This document shows positions 40,225 to 49,644 of a stretch of DNA of 64,000 bases, piece by piece. Source of the DNA: Gammaproteobacteria bacterium (GTDB lineage: Bacteria; Gemmatimonadota; Gemmatimonadetes; Longimicrobiales; Gaopeijiaceae); assembly GCA_028821195.1 (NCBI GenBank), contig JAPPHB010000083.1, forward strand, positions 86,729-150,728, written 5' to 3'. The translations under genes and the position numbers were made by a program. Under the pieces are notes generated by a model that had not been told where the DNA came from, did no database searches, and was given only the letters and a program-made list of their open reading frames with translations. Each line of letters opens with the position of its first letter. Within the stretch, counting starts at the first letter, position 1.

Positions 40225-42063
40225 ATGCCGAATATCCCAATCGGCCTCGCCAGACGCATCGGTCTTGCAGCCGTCTTCATCTGCCTCGCCTTGCCGCTGC
40301 CGGCCCGCGCCGCCCAGGAGGAAACAGCGAGCCCCGAAGCCGATTCGATCGCGCTGCTCGAGGAGGCGAAGCAGGAGCAGAAGGAGTTCGAGCGCTTTCG
40401 GGAACAGCGGCTTCCTCCGGAATGGAGCGGTTTCGGAGGCCAGTGCGATGCTCTGGTGGGCCGGATGTGCCTGCGGCACGGAGACGGGGAAGCGCCCCCG
40501 GTGGAGCCTGCTCCGATCGAGGTCGAGATGGCGCGCATGGACATGCTGCGCACGCTCGGCCGCATCCACTCCAGCATCCCGCGGGACAGGTGGGTGCTGG
40601 GACAGCGCGTCTACTACCTGAGGGAGCAGGGGGAACTGCTCCGGGCGGAAGCGCTCACCGAGCGGTGTCATCCCGACGACGAGTGGTGGTGCATGGCGCT
40701 CAAGGGATACCTGCTGCAGTCGCTGGGAGAGAGCATCGATGCGGAAGCCATCTTCCGCGACGCCATCCCGCGGATGCCGGAGGAGGAACGGGAGAGATGG
40801 CTGGCGCTCGACTATCTCCTGGATGAGGAGGCCCGCGAGCTCTTCGAGGATGCCGGTCCCGCGGGGCAGGCGGCGCTGCGCCAGCGGCTCTGGCTGCTGG
40901 CCGATCCCCTCTACCTGGTCGAAGGGAACGACCGCGAGGCGGAGCAGTACGCGCGCCGCACCCTGATCCGCATCCGCGAGTCGGCCGAGAGCCCCTACGA
41001 CATTCCCTGGGAGGAGGATCTGGAGGAGCTGGTCGCCAGGTACGGGGGTGAGGTGGGCTGGGAGCGCGGCCGCCCGGCGCGGCCCGCCTCGGGCATGCTC
41101 CAGGACAACCGCTTCATCATCGGACGCCACCGGCCCCACGGGCGCGAGTTCATGCCCGCGGGGGCGTTCCTGGAGGATCCGGCCGGCGTCCCCGTGCGCG
41201 CGTGGGAGATCGAGGACCGGGCGCCGTGGACCGGCTACGCCGCCTGGTACGCGCCCATCATTACCAGCATGGACGCGCAAGTGGCGCGCTTCCGGCGCGG
41301 CGACTCGCTCCTGGTGGTCGCGGGCTACCAGCCGCCGCCGCCCCCCGAGGAGCCCGCCCGCCCGACGGTGCGCGAGACCGCACCGGGCGCGGATCCCTTC
41401 GCGGCCTTCGCCGCCCCCCCACCCCCGCCTCCCGCGGCGGCGAGCGCCGTCGAGTCGGGGGTGTTCGTGCTGACCCCGGAGGGCGAGCGGCTCGTCGACC
41501 GGCGCGGCAGCGACCGCGAGGGCGTCGTCACCGCCCGGGTTCCCAACGGCGACTACATCTTCGGCATGGAAGTCCTGGAAGACGCCGACGACCGGGGCTG
41601 GAGAGTGCGCGGCGGTGTACGCCAGGAGAACCTGCCCTTCGGGCTCGCGGCCATATCCGACGTCGTGCTGCTCGACCCCGCCGGCGACCTGCCGGAGAGC
41701 CTGGAGGAGGCCCTGCCCCGGGTGCTGGGTTCAACCCGTGTCCGTTCCGGCGAGCCCTTTGTCGCGGGCTGGGAGGTCTACGGGCTGCAGACCGGCGAGA
41801 GCGCCATCGTCGGCATCACCATGCAGGACGCGAATCCCGGGCTGCTCGCGCGCGCGACGCAGTTCCTTCGCCTCACCACCCCGGAGGCACCCCTCGAACT
41901 GAGCTGGGAGGAAGGCGGACCCGACGAGCTGGGCACGGTCTTCCGCGCCATCGCGCTGACGCTGCCGGAGGTCGAGGCGGGTGAGTACGACCTGATCCTG
42001 ACCGTTCAGCTCCCCGGCAGGAGCCCGATTGATGTCACCACCCGCCTGACCGTAGAGGAGTAG
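40225..42063 (+). CDS. Secreted protein, distantly GWxTD-like
   Basis: This 612-residue protein has a clean signal peptide (LAAVFICLALPLPARA, cleavage near 30). It is followed by a helical, TPR-like stretch (about 105-230, with RAEALTERCHPDDEWWCMAL and AEAIFRDAIPRMPEEER). The segment WLLADPLYLVEGNDREAEQY, then LEELVARYGGEVGWERGR, resembles the start of GWxTD-domain proteins, which are frequent in Acidobacteria and Gemmatimonadota; the GWRTD motif itself is absent. A Pro-rich linker with two proline runs (about 372-408) separates it from a beta-rich C-terminal half. Function unknown. GGGGGAG precedes the ATG at nine-base spacing. Confidence 0.75.
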   Translation: MPNIPIGLARRIGLAAVFICLALPLPARAAQEETASPEADSIALLEEAKQEQKEFERFREQRLPPEWSGFGGQCDALVGRMCLRHGDGEAPPVEPAPIEVEMARMDMLRTLGRIHSSIPRDRWVLGQRVYYLREQGELLRAEALTERCHPDDEWWCMALKGYLLQSLGESIDAEAIFRDAIPRMPEEERERWLALDYLLDEEARELFEDAGPAGQAALRQRLWLLADPLYLVEGNDREAEQYARRTLIRIRESAESPYDIPWEEDLEELVARYGGEVGWERGRPARPASGMLQDNRFIIGRHRPHGREFMPAGAFLEDPAGVPVRAWEIEDRAPWTGYAAWYAPIITSMDAQVARFRRGDSLLVVAGYQPPPPPEEPARPTVRETAPGADPFAAFAAPPPPPPAAASAVESGVFVLTPEGERLVDRRGSDREGVVTARVPNGDYIFGMEVLEDADDRGWRVRGGVRQENLPFGLAAISDVVLLDPAGDLPESLEEALPRVLGSTRVRSGEPFVAGWEVYGLQTGESAIVGITMQDANPGLLARATQFLRLTTPEAPLELSWEEGGPDELGTVFRAIALTLPEVEAGEYDLILTVQLPGRSPIDVTTRLTVEE

Positions 42064-42069
42064 CTCCCG

Positions 42070-42702
42070 TCAGTCGGCCCGCCGCACGGACGTGATCCTC
42101 ACCGGCGGCGTCAGAGCTTGTGCCTCGTAGGGCTGTCCCTGGATCGCGCGCACCACGTCCATTCCGCTCACCACCTGCCCGAAGGCCGCGAATCCCTGGA
42201 GGTCCGGGTTGCGGTTGCCGCCGAAGTCCAGCGACGGCTGGTCGTTGATGCAGAAGAAGAAGCTGGAGGTGGCGCTGTCGGGTTGTCCACGCGCCATCGA
42301 GATTGCCCCGTCGACGTGGCGCAGCCCCGTAACCGAGGTGCGCTCCATGGGGATGGCATCGAATCCCTGCTCGGCGAACTCCTCGTTCACGCTCGCCTGA
42401 ATCACCTCGATGCGGACGGTGTCGTTGGGCTGGTTGTCCATCGTCACCGTGCGATGGAACTGGCCGCCGTCGTAGTGGCCCGCGTCCACGTAGCGCAGGA
42501 AGTTTGCAGAGGTGCCCGGCGCGTTCCCGGTGTCGATGTCCACCTCGATGTCACCAAACTCGGTGGAGATGATCACGCGTACCATACCCGTCTCCTGGGC
42601 GCTCTCCTCCGCTTCCTGCGGGGCCTCTTCGGCAGACTCGGCGCAGGCGCCGGCGGCGATCAGAAGGAAGGCGATGGTCGACGCGAGTATTCCCTTGCGC
42701 AT
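42070..42702 (-). CDS. Cyclophilin-type peptidylprolyl isomerase, lipoprotein
   Basis: This 210-residue protein starts with a lipoprotein signal (LLIAAGAC, lipid-attachment Cys near 20) and an acidic linker, so it is anchored outside the cytoplasmic membrane. The cyclophilin core is recognisable: IISTEFGDIEVDID, APGTSANFLRYVDAGHYDGGQFHRTV, then GAISMARGQPDSATSSFFFCIND and FAAFGQVVSGMDVVRAI. After FHR the usual QGGD segment is replaced by a different, longer loop (MDNQPNDTVRIEVIQASVNE), so activity could be altered. A perfect AGGAGG precedes the ATG at 42702. The open frame extends further upstream, but that part is not cyclophilin. Confidence 0.88.
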   Translation of the reverse strand: MRKGILASTIAFLLIAAGACAESAEEAPQEAEESAQETGMVRVIISTEFGDIEVDIDTGNAPGTSANFLRYVDAGHYDGGQFHRTVTMDNQPNDTVRIEVIQASVNEEFAEQGFDAIPMERTSVTGLRHVDGAISMARGQPDSATSSFFFCINDQPSLDFGGNRNPDLQGFAAFGQVVSGMDVVRAIQGQPYEAQALTPPVRITSVRRAD

Positions 42703-42827
42703 GGTCGAACCTCCTGTGGATCGGGTCGTTGCAGGAACCACGATGATACGGCGCGGAGTGCAGCCGAGCCAGCGGCGCCGGGCCCCGGCCAGGTCCGGAA
42801 GGCTGACGGCACCTCTCATCCCGAGCT

Positions 42828-44309
42828 CTACGGCGCCTGCCATCTTCCGCGGCGCAGCAGTTCGCCGCTGCCCGCCCCGGCCAGAATCTCGCCGTCTTCG
42901 TAGACCACCTCGCCCCGACGGAGCGTCATCACGGGCCAGCCCGTGACCTCCCACCCGGAATAGACCGAGAAGCCGGTGCCCGAGAACATGTCCTCGTCGC
43001 GGATGGTGCGCGTCTCGTCCGGGTCCCAGAGGACGATGTCGGCGTCCGAGCCCACCGCGACCGTGCCCTTGCGCGGGTAGAGCCCGAAGAGTTTGGCGGC
43101 GTTGGTCGAGGTCACCGCCACGAAGCGCTCCTCGGAGATGCGCCCCTGGACGACGCCCTCGGAATAGAGCATCGGCCGCACCACCTGGAGGTTGTTCAGG
43201 CCGGCCCGGTGCCGGCTGATGGTCTGCGACGGGTCCATCTTCTCGTCGCGCCGATAGGCGACGTGGTCGGTACCGAGCACATGCACCGATCCGCTGGCGA
43301 TGCCCGCCCACAGGGCGTCCTGGTCACGCTGTTCGCGAAGCGGCGGCTGCCCCACGTACAGCCCGCGGTCGGGTCCCTCGAAGCGCTGCCGGGTGAAGTG
43401 GAGGTAGATGGGGCGGGTCTCGACGAAGACGCTGAGCCCCCGCTCCCGGGCATCCTGCAGCACGCGCAGTGCGCCTTCGGAGGAGACGTGGACCGCATAG
43501 ATGGGCGCCCCGGTGGCCTCGGCCATGGCGACCGCGCGCTGGGTGGCGACCACTTCGCCGACCACGGGCCGGCTGTCCGGGAAGTACTCGAGCGAGGTGC
43601 GCCCGGCGGCCGTCAGCTCGGCCACCGCATGGGCCAGGATGGGCCAGTCCTCGCAGTGCACCATGGTCAGGATGCCGGCGCGCCCCGCCGCGTCCATGGT
43701 CGCCATGTAGTCCGGCACTTCGGCGTCGAACGCGGCGCGCACCATGAAGATCTTGGTGCTGGTCTGGCCGGTCTCGCCGGCCAGGGTGGTCATCTGGCCT
43801 TCCTGGGTTTCGGGGTCGTTGATGCCCGCGTGCAGGATGACGTCCGCGATCGACTGCTCGCGGATGAGCGCCGCCTCGCGCTCGATGGCCTGGGCGAGCG
43901 TCCGGTCCCCGGCCGGAAAGGCGAAGTTCGAGATGGTGGTGATGCCCCCTGCCAGCGCCGCCTGCGACCCGGTGCGGTAGTCGTCGCGGCGGCTGCCCCC
44001 CAGATGGACGTGCGGATCCACTCCGCCCGGCATGACCAGCAGCCCGGTGGCGTCAATCGTGCGGGCGTCGGTTCTCGCGGCCAGCCCGGTCCCGATCTCC
44101 ACTATGGTCCCGTCTCGCACCCGCACGTCGGCGGCGAATCGCCCCTCCGAGGTGACCACGGTGCCCCCGCTGATGAGGATCTCCTGGGCGGCCAGGGGAG
44201 GTGCAAACGCTCCCGCCGCCAGCAGGCTGGCCGACAAGAGGGTAAGGAGAACCATTCTCGGCGAGAGGACGGCGCGGGTGCGGGCGTGGCGGCTCAGCAG
44301 GCAGGTCAT
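42828..44309 (-). CDS. Exported dihydropyrimidinase/hydantoinase-like amidohydrolase
   Basis: This metal-dependent amidohydrolase of 493 residues has an N-terminal signal peptide (about 15-42, ending LAAQ), unusual for this mostly cytoplasmic family. The metal site H100 and H102 lies in GGVDPHVHLGG. The likely carbamylated lysine is in TSTKIFMV, further ligands are in VHCEDWPI and YAVHVSSEGAL, and the final aspartate is in VLGTDHVAYR. Ring amides such as hydantoins or dihydropyrimidines are typical substrates. It lies in a group with an exported amidase and a gamma-glutamyltransferase-like protein. GGAGGACGCC precedes the ATG. Confidence 0.85.
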   Translation of the reverse strand: MTCLLSRHARTRAVLSPRMVLLTLLSASLLAAGAFAPPLAAQEILISGGTVVTSEGRFAADVRVRDGTIVEIGTGLAARTDARTIDATGLLVMPGGVDPHVHLGGSRRDDYRTGSQAALAGGITTISNFAFPAGDRTLAQAIEREAALIREQSIADVILHAGINDPETQEGQMTTLAGETGQTSTKIFMVRAAFDAEVPDYMATMDAAGRAGILTMVHCEDWPILAHAVAELTAAGRTSLEYFPDSRPVVGEVVATQRAVAMAEATGAPIYAVHVSSEGALRVLQDARERGLSVFVETRPIYLHFTRQRFEGPDRGLYVGQPPLREQRDQDALWAGIASGSVHVLGTDHVAYRRDEKMDPSQTISRHRAGLNNLQVVRPMLYSEGVVQGRISEERFVAVTSTNAAKLFGLYPRKGTVAVGSDADIVLWDPDETRTIRDEDMFSGTGFSVYSGWEVTGWPVMTLRRGEVVYEDGEILAGAGSGELLRRGRWQAP

Positions 44310-44419
44310 GGCGTCCTCCGGGGCGGCGAGTCGGCGTCGAAGGACACGATAGCCGAGCCTGACGCGCGACCGCCAGACAGCGCTCGTCGCGAGCCACCTA
44401 TCTGGCGCCGGCTTGACGG

Positions 44420-45115
44420 TTACCGCGGAACGAGCTCCCCGACCCCTGGGAACACGGCTCGGGGCGCATACCCCGCGAAAGTCTCTGCCGGGGTCGTTCC
44501 CGTAAGAACCGCGACGAATGCCATGCCCGCGTCCCGCGCCGCCTTCGCGTCCACCTCCGAATCGCCCACGAAGACGCAGTCACCGGTCGCGAGGCCCAAC
44601 GCGCCCGCCGCCCGCAACAGCCCGTCCGGGGCCGGCTTGGGCCGGGGCACGTCGTCACTGCCCACCACCACATCCACAAACCGGAGCAGTTCGTCCCGCT
44701 CCAGAGCTTCCTCGACCCGGTGTCGGTACTTGGTCGACACCACACCAAGGCGGTATCCCGCGCCGTGAAGCGTCCTGAGCACCCGTCCCGCGCCGGGCAG
44801 AAAGACGGTGCTGGCGACCATGACCTCGTCGGCCTTCCTCGTGAAGTGCGCGAGGAACTCCCCTCCCCGGGGTTTCCATTCGTCGCCCGCGAGGATGCCG
44901 AGCACCGTGACGAGGTCGAGGCCGATGGTCCGGCGGATGGCGTCCTCCGGGGCAGGGGGAAGCCCGAGGCAGGACAGCGCGTGATTCATGCAGACGACGA
45001 CGCCCGTGGAAGAATCCGCGAGCGTGAAGTCGAAATCGAAGAACACGGCGCGGGCGTGGACGATCGCGCGGTGGATCGCGGGTCTTGCATGCATCCGATC
45101 GTCGGTGTCGGCCAT
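44420..45115 (-). CDS. HAD-superfamily hydrolase (phosphoglycolate phosphatase-like)
   Basis: This 231-residue cytoplasmic HAD phosphatase has motif I FFDFDFTLADSS near residue 25, a helical cap, and motif II VVSTK. Motif III/IV is KPAPDGLLRAAGALGLATGDCVFVGDSEVDAKAARDAG. The layout matches Gph/PGMB-type enzymes acting on small phosphates; the exact substrate cannot be read. It is divergent from the gamma-glutamyltransferase-like gene, with a 184-bp intergenic region that probably holds both promoters. Confidence 0.87.
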   Translation of the reverse strand: MADTDDRMHARPAIHRAIVHARAVFFDFDFTLADSSTGVVVCMNHALSCLGLPPAPEDAIRRTIGLDLVTVLGILAGDEWKPRGGEFLAHFTRKADEVMVASTVFLPGAGRVLRTLHGAGYRLGVVSTKYRHRVEEALERDELLRFVDVVVGSDDVPRPKPAPDGLLRAAGALGLATGDCVFVGDSEVDAKAARDAGMAFVAVLTGTTPAETFAGYAPRAVFPGVGELVPR

Positions 45116-45208
45116 GGGGTGCCCCTGTGGTCCTGCCTCGAAGTCGCTGCTCGCGTTGTCCGGAGACGGCGGGTCAAGCAGGGAAGATAACGCGCATCGG
45201 CCGCGCGG

Positions 45209-45236
45209 TTGCCGGGACGACGCCCGGGAATAGCTT
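45209..45236 (+). promoter_or_regulatory. Candidate promoter for the gamma-glutamyltransferase-like gene
   Basis: TTGCCG at 45209-45214 and TAGCTT at 45231-45236 are 16 bp apart in the intergenic region upstream of the 45300 start. The match is moderate and predicted only. Confidence 0.3.
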
Positions 45237-45299
45237 CAGAACTGTGGGCGATGAACAGATGGTGGGCCGGATCTCCGTTCCGGCTCGCGCCGCAGGAGG

Positions 45300-47210
45300 A
45301 TGAATGCGATGAAGCAACTCGTTTGGGTGGTCGCAGTCGCGGCCCTGGGACTCGTCGCGTGGCGCGGATCGGCGATGGACGGCGTGGAGCAAGCCGCGGC
45401 CCCTGCGGAAGGCGGCGTCTTCGCCACCATCGCCCCCTTCCACAGCTACGGCCACGTCCACGACGCCGACAACGTCGAGGCCATGCGTCCGCGCGTCATG
45501 GGCACGCACGGGGTGATCTCCTCAGGGCACTACCTGGCAACGCAGGCCGGCTACGACGTGCTCAGGGCCGGAGGCAACGCCTTCGACGCCGGGGTGACGG
45601 CGGGGATGGCGCTCAAGGCGCTCAAGATGGACTACGCGGGATGGACCGGGGTCGCGCCGCTCATCCTCTACAGCGCAGCCGAGGACCGCGTGATCACCCG
45701 CGTCGGGGCAGGGACCTCGCCCGCGCTCGCCACTCTCGACTACTTCCTCGAACACGGCAAGTCGCCCGTCAACAACGCCCTGATTCCGGCGGACATCGAT
45801 GTCTGGCTCGCCGCGCTCGACCGCTTCGGCACCCTCAGCTTCAGCGAGGCCGCCCAGCCGACGCTCCGCATCGCGGAGGAGGGCTATCATCTCTACAAGA
45901 TGCAGAAGTGGATGATCGAGGATCAGATGGAAGGGATCCTCGCCTTTCCCTACAACCGTGATTTCTGGTTCCAGAACGGGGTCGGCGAGCAACGCCTGGG
46001 CGACCTCATGGTGAACGCCGACCTGGGGCGGCTCATCCGCTACATGATGGAGGCGGAGCAACAGGCGCTGGCTTCGGGCGGAAGCCGTTCCGAAGGGATC
46101 CGCGCCGCGCGCGACGCCTTCTACAAGGGCGATCCGGCGCGCGATGTCGACCGCTTCTTCCGGGAGATCGGCGGAATCGTGCGCTACGAGGATCTGGCCG
46201 GCTACGAAAGCCGCTGGGAGGAGCCTCTGGGCACGAGCTTCCATGGCTACGACGTCTACACGGGCGGCGGCTGGAGCCAGGGGCCGCGCATCGTCCTGAT
46301 GCTCAACATGCTCGAGAACTACGACCTGCGGGCGCTCGGCTACAACACGCCGGAGTATATCCACCTCCTTTCCCAGGTCATCGACCTGGCGATGGCGGAT
46401 GCGCACAAGTACGTGGGCGATCCGGATTTCGCACCTGCGCCGGAAGGACTGTACGAGAAGGCATACGCGCGCGAGCGCATCGGGCTCATCGACGAGGAGA
46501 GCGCGTTTCAGGACATGCCGCCGTGGGGCGACCCGGCGGCGATGGCGGCGGTCGCGGACGGCGCACCGCTGAGCTTCGTGATGTCCCGGGCTCGACCCGA
46601 CGACTCCGATCCCGAAGTGCATTCCATCGACACTTCGTCCCTGAACGTCATGGACGGGGAGGGCAACCTCTTCTCCCTGACCGAGAGCGACGGCCATACC
46701 GGCACGCCCATGATCCCGGGATGGGGCTTCGGGCTCGGCAATCGCATGGGCCAGTTCAACCTGGACCCGGGGCTCGCGAACGTGATGGCGCCCGGCAAGC
46801 GCCCGCGCAACACCAACGCGCCGCTCCTGGTGATGAAGGACGGGCAGCCGTTCATGGGGCTCTCCACCCCCGGCGGCGATCAGCAACTGCAGTCGCTGCT
46901 GCAAGTCTTCCTGAACGTGGTGGTTTGGGGGATGTCGCCCGAGCAGGCCGTGGATCAGCCCCGTTTCGGCAGCTACAACTTCCCGGGCAGCGGCAGCGAG
47001 GTGAACCGCAGCCCCGCGCTGCTTCGCATGGAGGACCGCATTCCGGCGGAGACCGCGGAAGCGTTGCGCGCGATGGGGCACGACGTGCAATCCTGGGGTC
47101 TCTGGAACTGGCGGGCCTGCGCGCCCACGGTGACCTGGCGCGATCCGGAGACGGGCTTGATGATCGCGGCCGGGGACGTGCGCCGGGAGACGGCGTCGCT
47201 CGGATTCTGA
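45300..47210 (+). CDS. Exported gamma-glutamyltransferase-family protein
   Basis: This Ntn-hydrolase is made as a precursor that cuts itself at a threonine and then transfers or hydrolyses gamma-glutamyl amides. A signal anchor (VVAVAALGLVAW) is followed by HGVISSGHYLATQAGYDVLRAGGNAFDA. The candidate nucleophile is T445 in DTSSLNVMDGEGNLFSLTESDG, aligning with TTHFSVVD of classical enzymes; the second Thr and the His are changed. PGWGFGLGNRMGQF and TPGGDQQLQSLLQV complete the small subunit. AGGAGG directly abuts the first ATG, so the second ATG at 45309 (nine bases away) is the likelier start. Confidence 0.87.
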   Translation: MNAMKQLVWVVAVAALGLVAWRGSAMDGVEQAAAPAEGGVFATIAPFHSYGHVHDADNVEAMRPRVMGTHGVISSGHYLATQAGYDVLRAGGNAFDAGVTAGMALKALKMDYAGWTGVAPLILYSAAEDRVITRVGAGTSPALATLDYFLEHGKSPVNNALIPADIDVWLAALDRFGTLSFSEAAQPTLRIAEEGYHLYKMQKWMIEDQMEGILAFPYNRDFWFQNGVGEQRLGDLMVNADLGRLIRYMMEAEQQALASGGSRSEGIRAARDAFYKGDPARDVDRFFREIGGIVRYEDLAGYESRWEEPLGTSFHGYDVYTGGGWSQGPRIVLMLNMLENYDLRALGYNTPEYIHLLSQVIDLAMADAHKYVGDPDFAPAPEGLYEKAYARERIGLIDEESAFQDMPPWGDPAAMAAVADGAPLSFVMSRARPDDSDPEVHSIDTSSLNVMDGEGNLFSLTESDGHTGTPMIPGWGFGLGNRMGQFNLDPGLANVMAPGKRPRNTNAPLLVMKDGQPFMGLSTPGGDQQLQSLLQVFLNVVVWGMSPEQAVDQPRFGSYNFPGSGSEVNRSPALLRMEDRIPAETAEALRAMGHDVQSWGLWNWRACAPTVTWRDPETGLMIAAGDVRRETASLGF

Positions 47211-47212
47211 AC

Positions 47213-48943
47213 GTGACCCCGCCCCTCGTGCGTATCCCTCGATCTCTTCACGCCTCCGCGGCTCTGCTCTTGATCGTCTTGTCGGCGTGCGCGGCGCCGA
47301 GCCCGGACACAGCAGGCTTCTCCGTGGTCGAGGCCGGCATCCCGGAGCTGCAGGCGGCGATGGAGCGGGGGGAGCTCAGCTCGCGCCAGCTTGTCACGGA
47401 GTACCTGGTCCGAATCGGGTTGTATGAAGACCGGCTGAACGCGGCCGTCGCGGTCAACCCGAACGCCCTGGCCGAGGCAGAGGCGCTGGACGCCGAGCGG
47501 GCGCGGGGCGAGGTGCGCGGGCCGCTGCACGGAATCCCGGTGGCGCTCAAGGACAACATCCAGACCACCCACCTCCCCACCACCGGGGGCGCCCTCGCGT
47601 TCGAGGGGTACGTGCCGCCGTACGAGGCCACGCTGACCACGAACCTGCGGGAAGCCGGCGCGATCATCATCGCCAAGGCCGGCCTCACCGAATTCGCCAA
47701 CTGGATGGCGGGCCCGCCCAGGCCGATGCCGGGCAACTACAACGCCCTCACCGGGTTCGCCTACAACCCGTACGACCCGCGCCGCGACCCGCGCCCGGCC
47801 ACCAGCGACGGCCGCCCCGCGCTCAGCACCGGCGGCTCCAGCTCGGGGGTCGGCACCGCCGCGAGCTTCTGGGCCGGCAACGTCGGCACCGACACCGGCG
47901 GCTCGGTGATCAGCCCGTCCAACGCGAACATGCTGGTGGGCATCCGGCCGACGCTGGGACGCATCAGCCGATGGGGCATCGCGCCGGTCACCCTCGACCA
48001 CGACATGGCCGGCCCCATGACCCGCACGGTGGCCGACGCGGCGATCATGCTCGGAGGGATGGAAAGCGCGGCCCCCGACCCGAACGACCCGGCCACCGGC
48101 ATCTGCGAGCCGCCGCCGGACCGCGACTACACGCGGTTCCTGAACCCCGATGGCCTGGCAGGCGCCCGCATCGGCATCCCGCGCGCCTTCTACTACGACC
48201 CCGTCCGCCTGGAGGGGGAGGAAGACGCCCGCGGCGGGCTCACCGAAGCGCAGGCGGCCCTCATGGCGGAGGCGATCGCGGTGCTCGAATCCCGGGGCGT
48301 GGTGGTCGTGGACCCCGCCGACGTGCCCAGCTACGCCCACCCCGACCCGGACTCGAACTTCGCCGCCTGGGGCTTCTGCGCGGGCGCCCACCAGGCGAAG
48401 GGCTCCGACCAGGGCTGCTCGGTGAACTTCAAGTACGGCGCCAAGCGCGACTTCAACGCCTGGCTGGAGAGCCTGGGCCCGGACGCGCCCGTGACGACGC
48501 TTACCGAGCTGCGCCAGTGGAACCTCGACCACGCGGACGCCGGCGCGGCGAGGTACGGTCAGTCGCGCTTCGACATCTCCGACGAGATGGACGTGGATGC
48601 GGACCGCGCCCGCAACGAAGCCGACATGGCGCGCGACGAACTGCTCAGCCGCACCCGCGGCATCGACGCCGTGCTCGCGGAGCACGATCTGGACGCGATC
48701 TTCACGCCGGGCAGTCGTGGCGCCGGCCTCGCCGCCCGCTCCGGCACTCCGATCGTGGTGGTGCCCTTCGGTTTCGTGCCGAACGAGCCCGCGACGCCCT
48801 TCCCGGAGGGATTCGACGCCCGTCCCGCACCCTTCGGCGTGGGGTTCACCGGCGCCAACTGCAGCGAGCCCCGCCTGATCGAGCTGGCGTACGCGTTCGA
48901 GCAGGCCACGCGCCGCCGGGTGCCGCCTCCCGGATTCCCCTGA
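47213..48943 (+). CDS. Amidase-signature lipoprotein
   Basis: This amidase-signature enzyme hydrolyses amides with a Ser-cisSer-Lys triad. K113 is in GIPVALKDNIQT, the cis-serine lies among S209-S211 in STGGSSSG, and the nucleophile S231 is in GTDTGGSVISPSN. The first 26 residues form a lipoprotein signal (LLLIVLSAC), so the enzyme is exported and anchored. Compared with standard amidases there is an insertion of about 35 residues before the GGSS motif (AYNPYDPRRDPRPATSDG). GTG at 47213 lies two bases after the upstream stop, suggesting cotranscription with the gamma-glutamyltransferase-like gene. Confidence 0.88.
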   Translation: MTPPLVRIPRSLHASAALLLIVLSACAAPSPDTAGFSVVEAGIPELQAAMERGELSSRQLVTEYLVRIGLYEDRLNAAVAVNPNALAEAEALDAERARGEVRGPLHGIPVALKDNIQTTHLPTTGGALAFEGYVPPYEATLTTNLREAGAIIIAKAGLTEFANWMAGPPRPMPGNYNALTGFAYNPYDPRRDPRPATSDGRPALSTGGSSSGVGTAASFWAGNVGTDTGGSVISPSNANMLVGIRPTLGRISRWGIAPVTLDHDMAGPMTRTVADAAIMLGGMESAAPDPNDPATGICEPPPDRDYTRFLNPDGLAGARIGIPRAFYYDPVRLEGEEDARGGLTEAQAALMAEAIAVLESRGVVVVDPADVPSYAHPDPDSNFAAWGFCAGAHQAKGSDQGCSVNFKYGAKRDFNAWLESLGPDAPVTTLTELRQWNLDHADAGAARYGQSRFDISDEMDVDADRARNEADMARDELLSRTRGIDAVLAEHDLDAIFTPGSRGAGLAARSGTPIVVVPFGFVPNEPATPFPEGFDARPAPFGVGFTGANCSEPRLIELAYAFEQATRRRVPPPGFP

Positions 48944-48963
48944 GCGAGGTCCTCTGCGCCTAA

Positions 48964-49644
48964 CTAAGCCTCTGAGTGCTCTTCGTGCTGCTCGATCTCC
49001 CAGAAGCGCCGCAATTCGTTCGCCACGCTCCTCAGTTGTTCCACCACGGAGTCAAGCACGGCCTCGTACTCGACACCTTGAGGTAAGTTGATCGGCACGA
49101 GAACGCGGCTCCCTTCGTCAAAGCAACGCGGTTGGCTCTCGTGAATCCACCGCTTCAACGCCACGCGTGCCTTGGCCAGATTCTTTGTCCAGTCATCCTC
49201 CGCCAGCACCAACCATAGAGGTGTGGCTGGATACGATCCGCGCGCCCAGAGGGCGAAGTCGAGTCCGAACCAGGCATCGACCCCTTCAAGGAGCAGGTAT
49301 CGCCCGTAACCGGTTGGCCTCGGTGTGACCCGGAGGCCCTTGGTGCTTATGAAGCCGTCCTTACCGCTCCGGGCAGTGGCGTCGTCCACGAGCTTGCGTA
49401 GCCCGAGGAGCCTCCGTGCTAAATCGGGCGCAAGCTCGTCCGCACGAAGCGGAGGGAAGCTGCTCTCGTCTACGCGCTGGGCAAGGCCCCTCAATTGCCG
49501 GATTGCAAAATTCGCCAGTTCGTCACCGGCAAGCTCAAGGCGACCAAGCAAATATGTCCAACTCGTCAAGATCAACCGCTTCTCTTCGCGCGCATCCACG
49601 CTCTTCACTTCCGCTGTGTGATCAGCCGGATCAGGGACACCCAC
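48964..49644 (-). CDS. C-terminal part of a split nuclease-like protein
   Basis: This 226-residue frame begins with a GTG at 49644 overlapping the end of the upstream piece by 14 bp. It contains LILTSWTYLLGRLELAGDE, FAIRQLRGLAQRVDESSFPPL, a GLRVTPRPTGYGRYLLLEG segment and FGLDFALWARG, and ends with a highly acidic tail. From memory these segments follow the PD-(D/E)xK part in one continuous polypeptide in related proteins, so this is probably the second half of a single frameshifted gene rather than an independent gene. Base composition is visibly poorer in GC than the flanking amidase. Confidence 0.65.
   Translation of the reverse strand: MGVPDPADHTAEVKSVDAREEKRLILTSWTYLLGRLELAGDELANFAIRQLRGLAQRVDESSFPPLRADELAPDLARRLLGLRKLVDDATARSGKDGFISTKGLRVTPRPTGYGRYLLLEGVDAWFGLDFALWARGSYPATPLWLVLAEDDWTKNLAKARVALKRWIHESQPRCFDEGSRVLVPINLPQGVEYEAVLDSVVEQLRSVANELRRFWEIEQHEEHSEA

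Noticed and set aside
43209..44768. Plus-strand open frame of 519 codons opposite the hydantoinase and HAD genes
   Set aside because: Both minus-strand genes have clear family motifs and ribosome sites; this frame has none.
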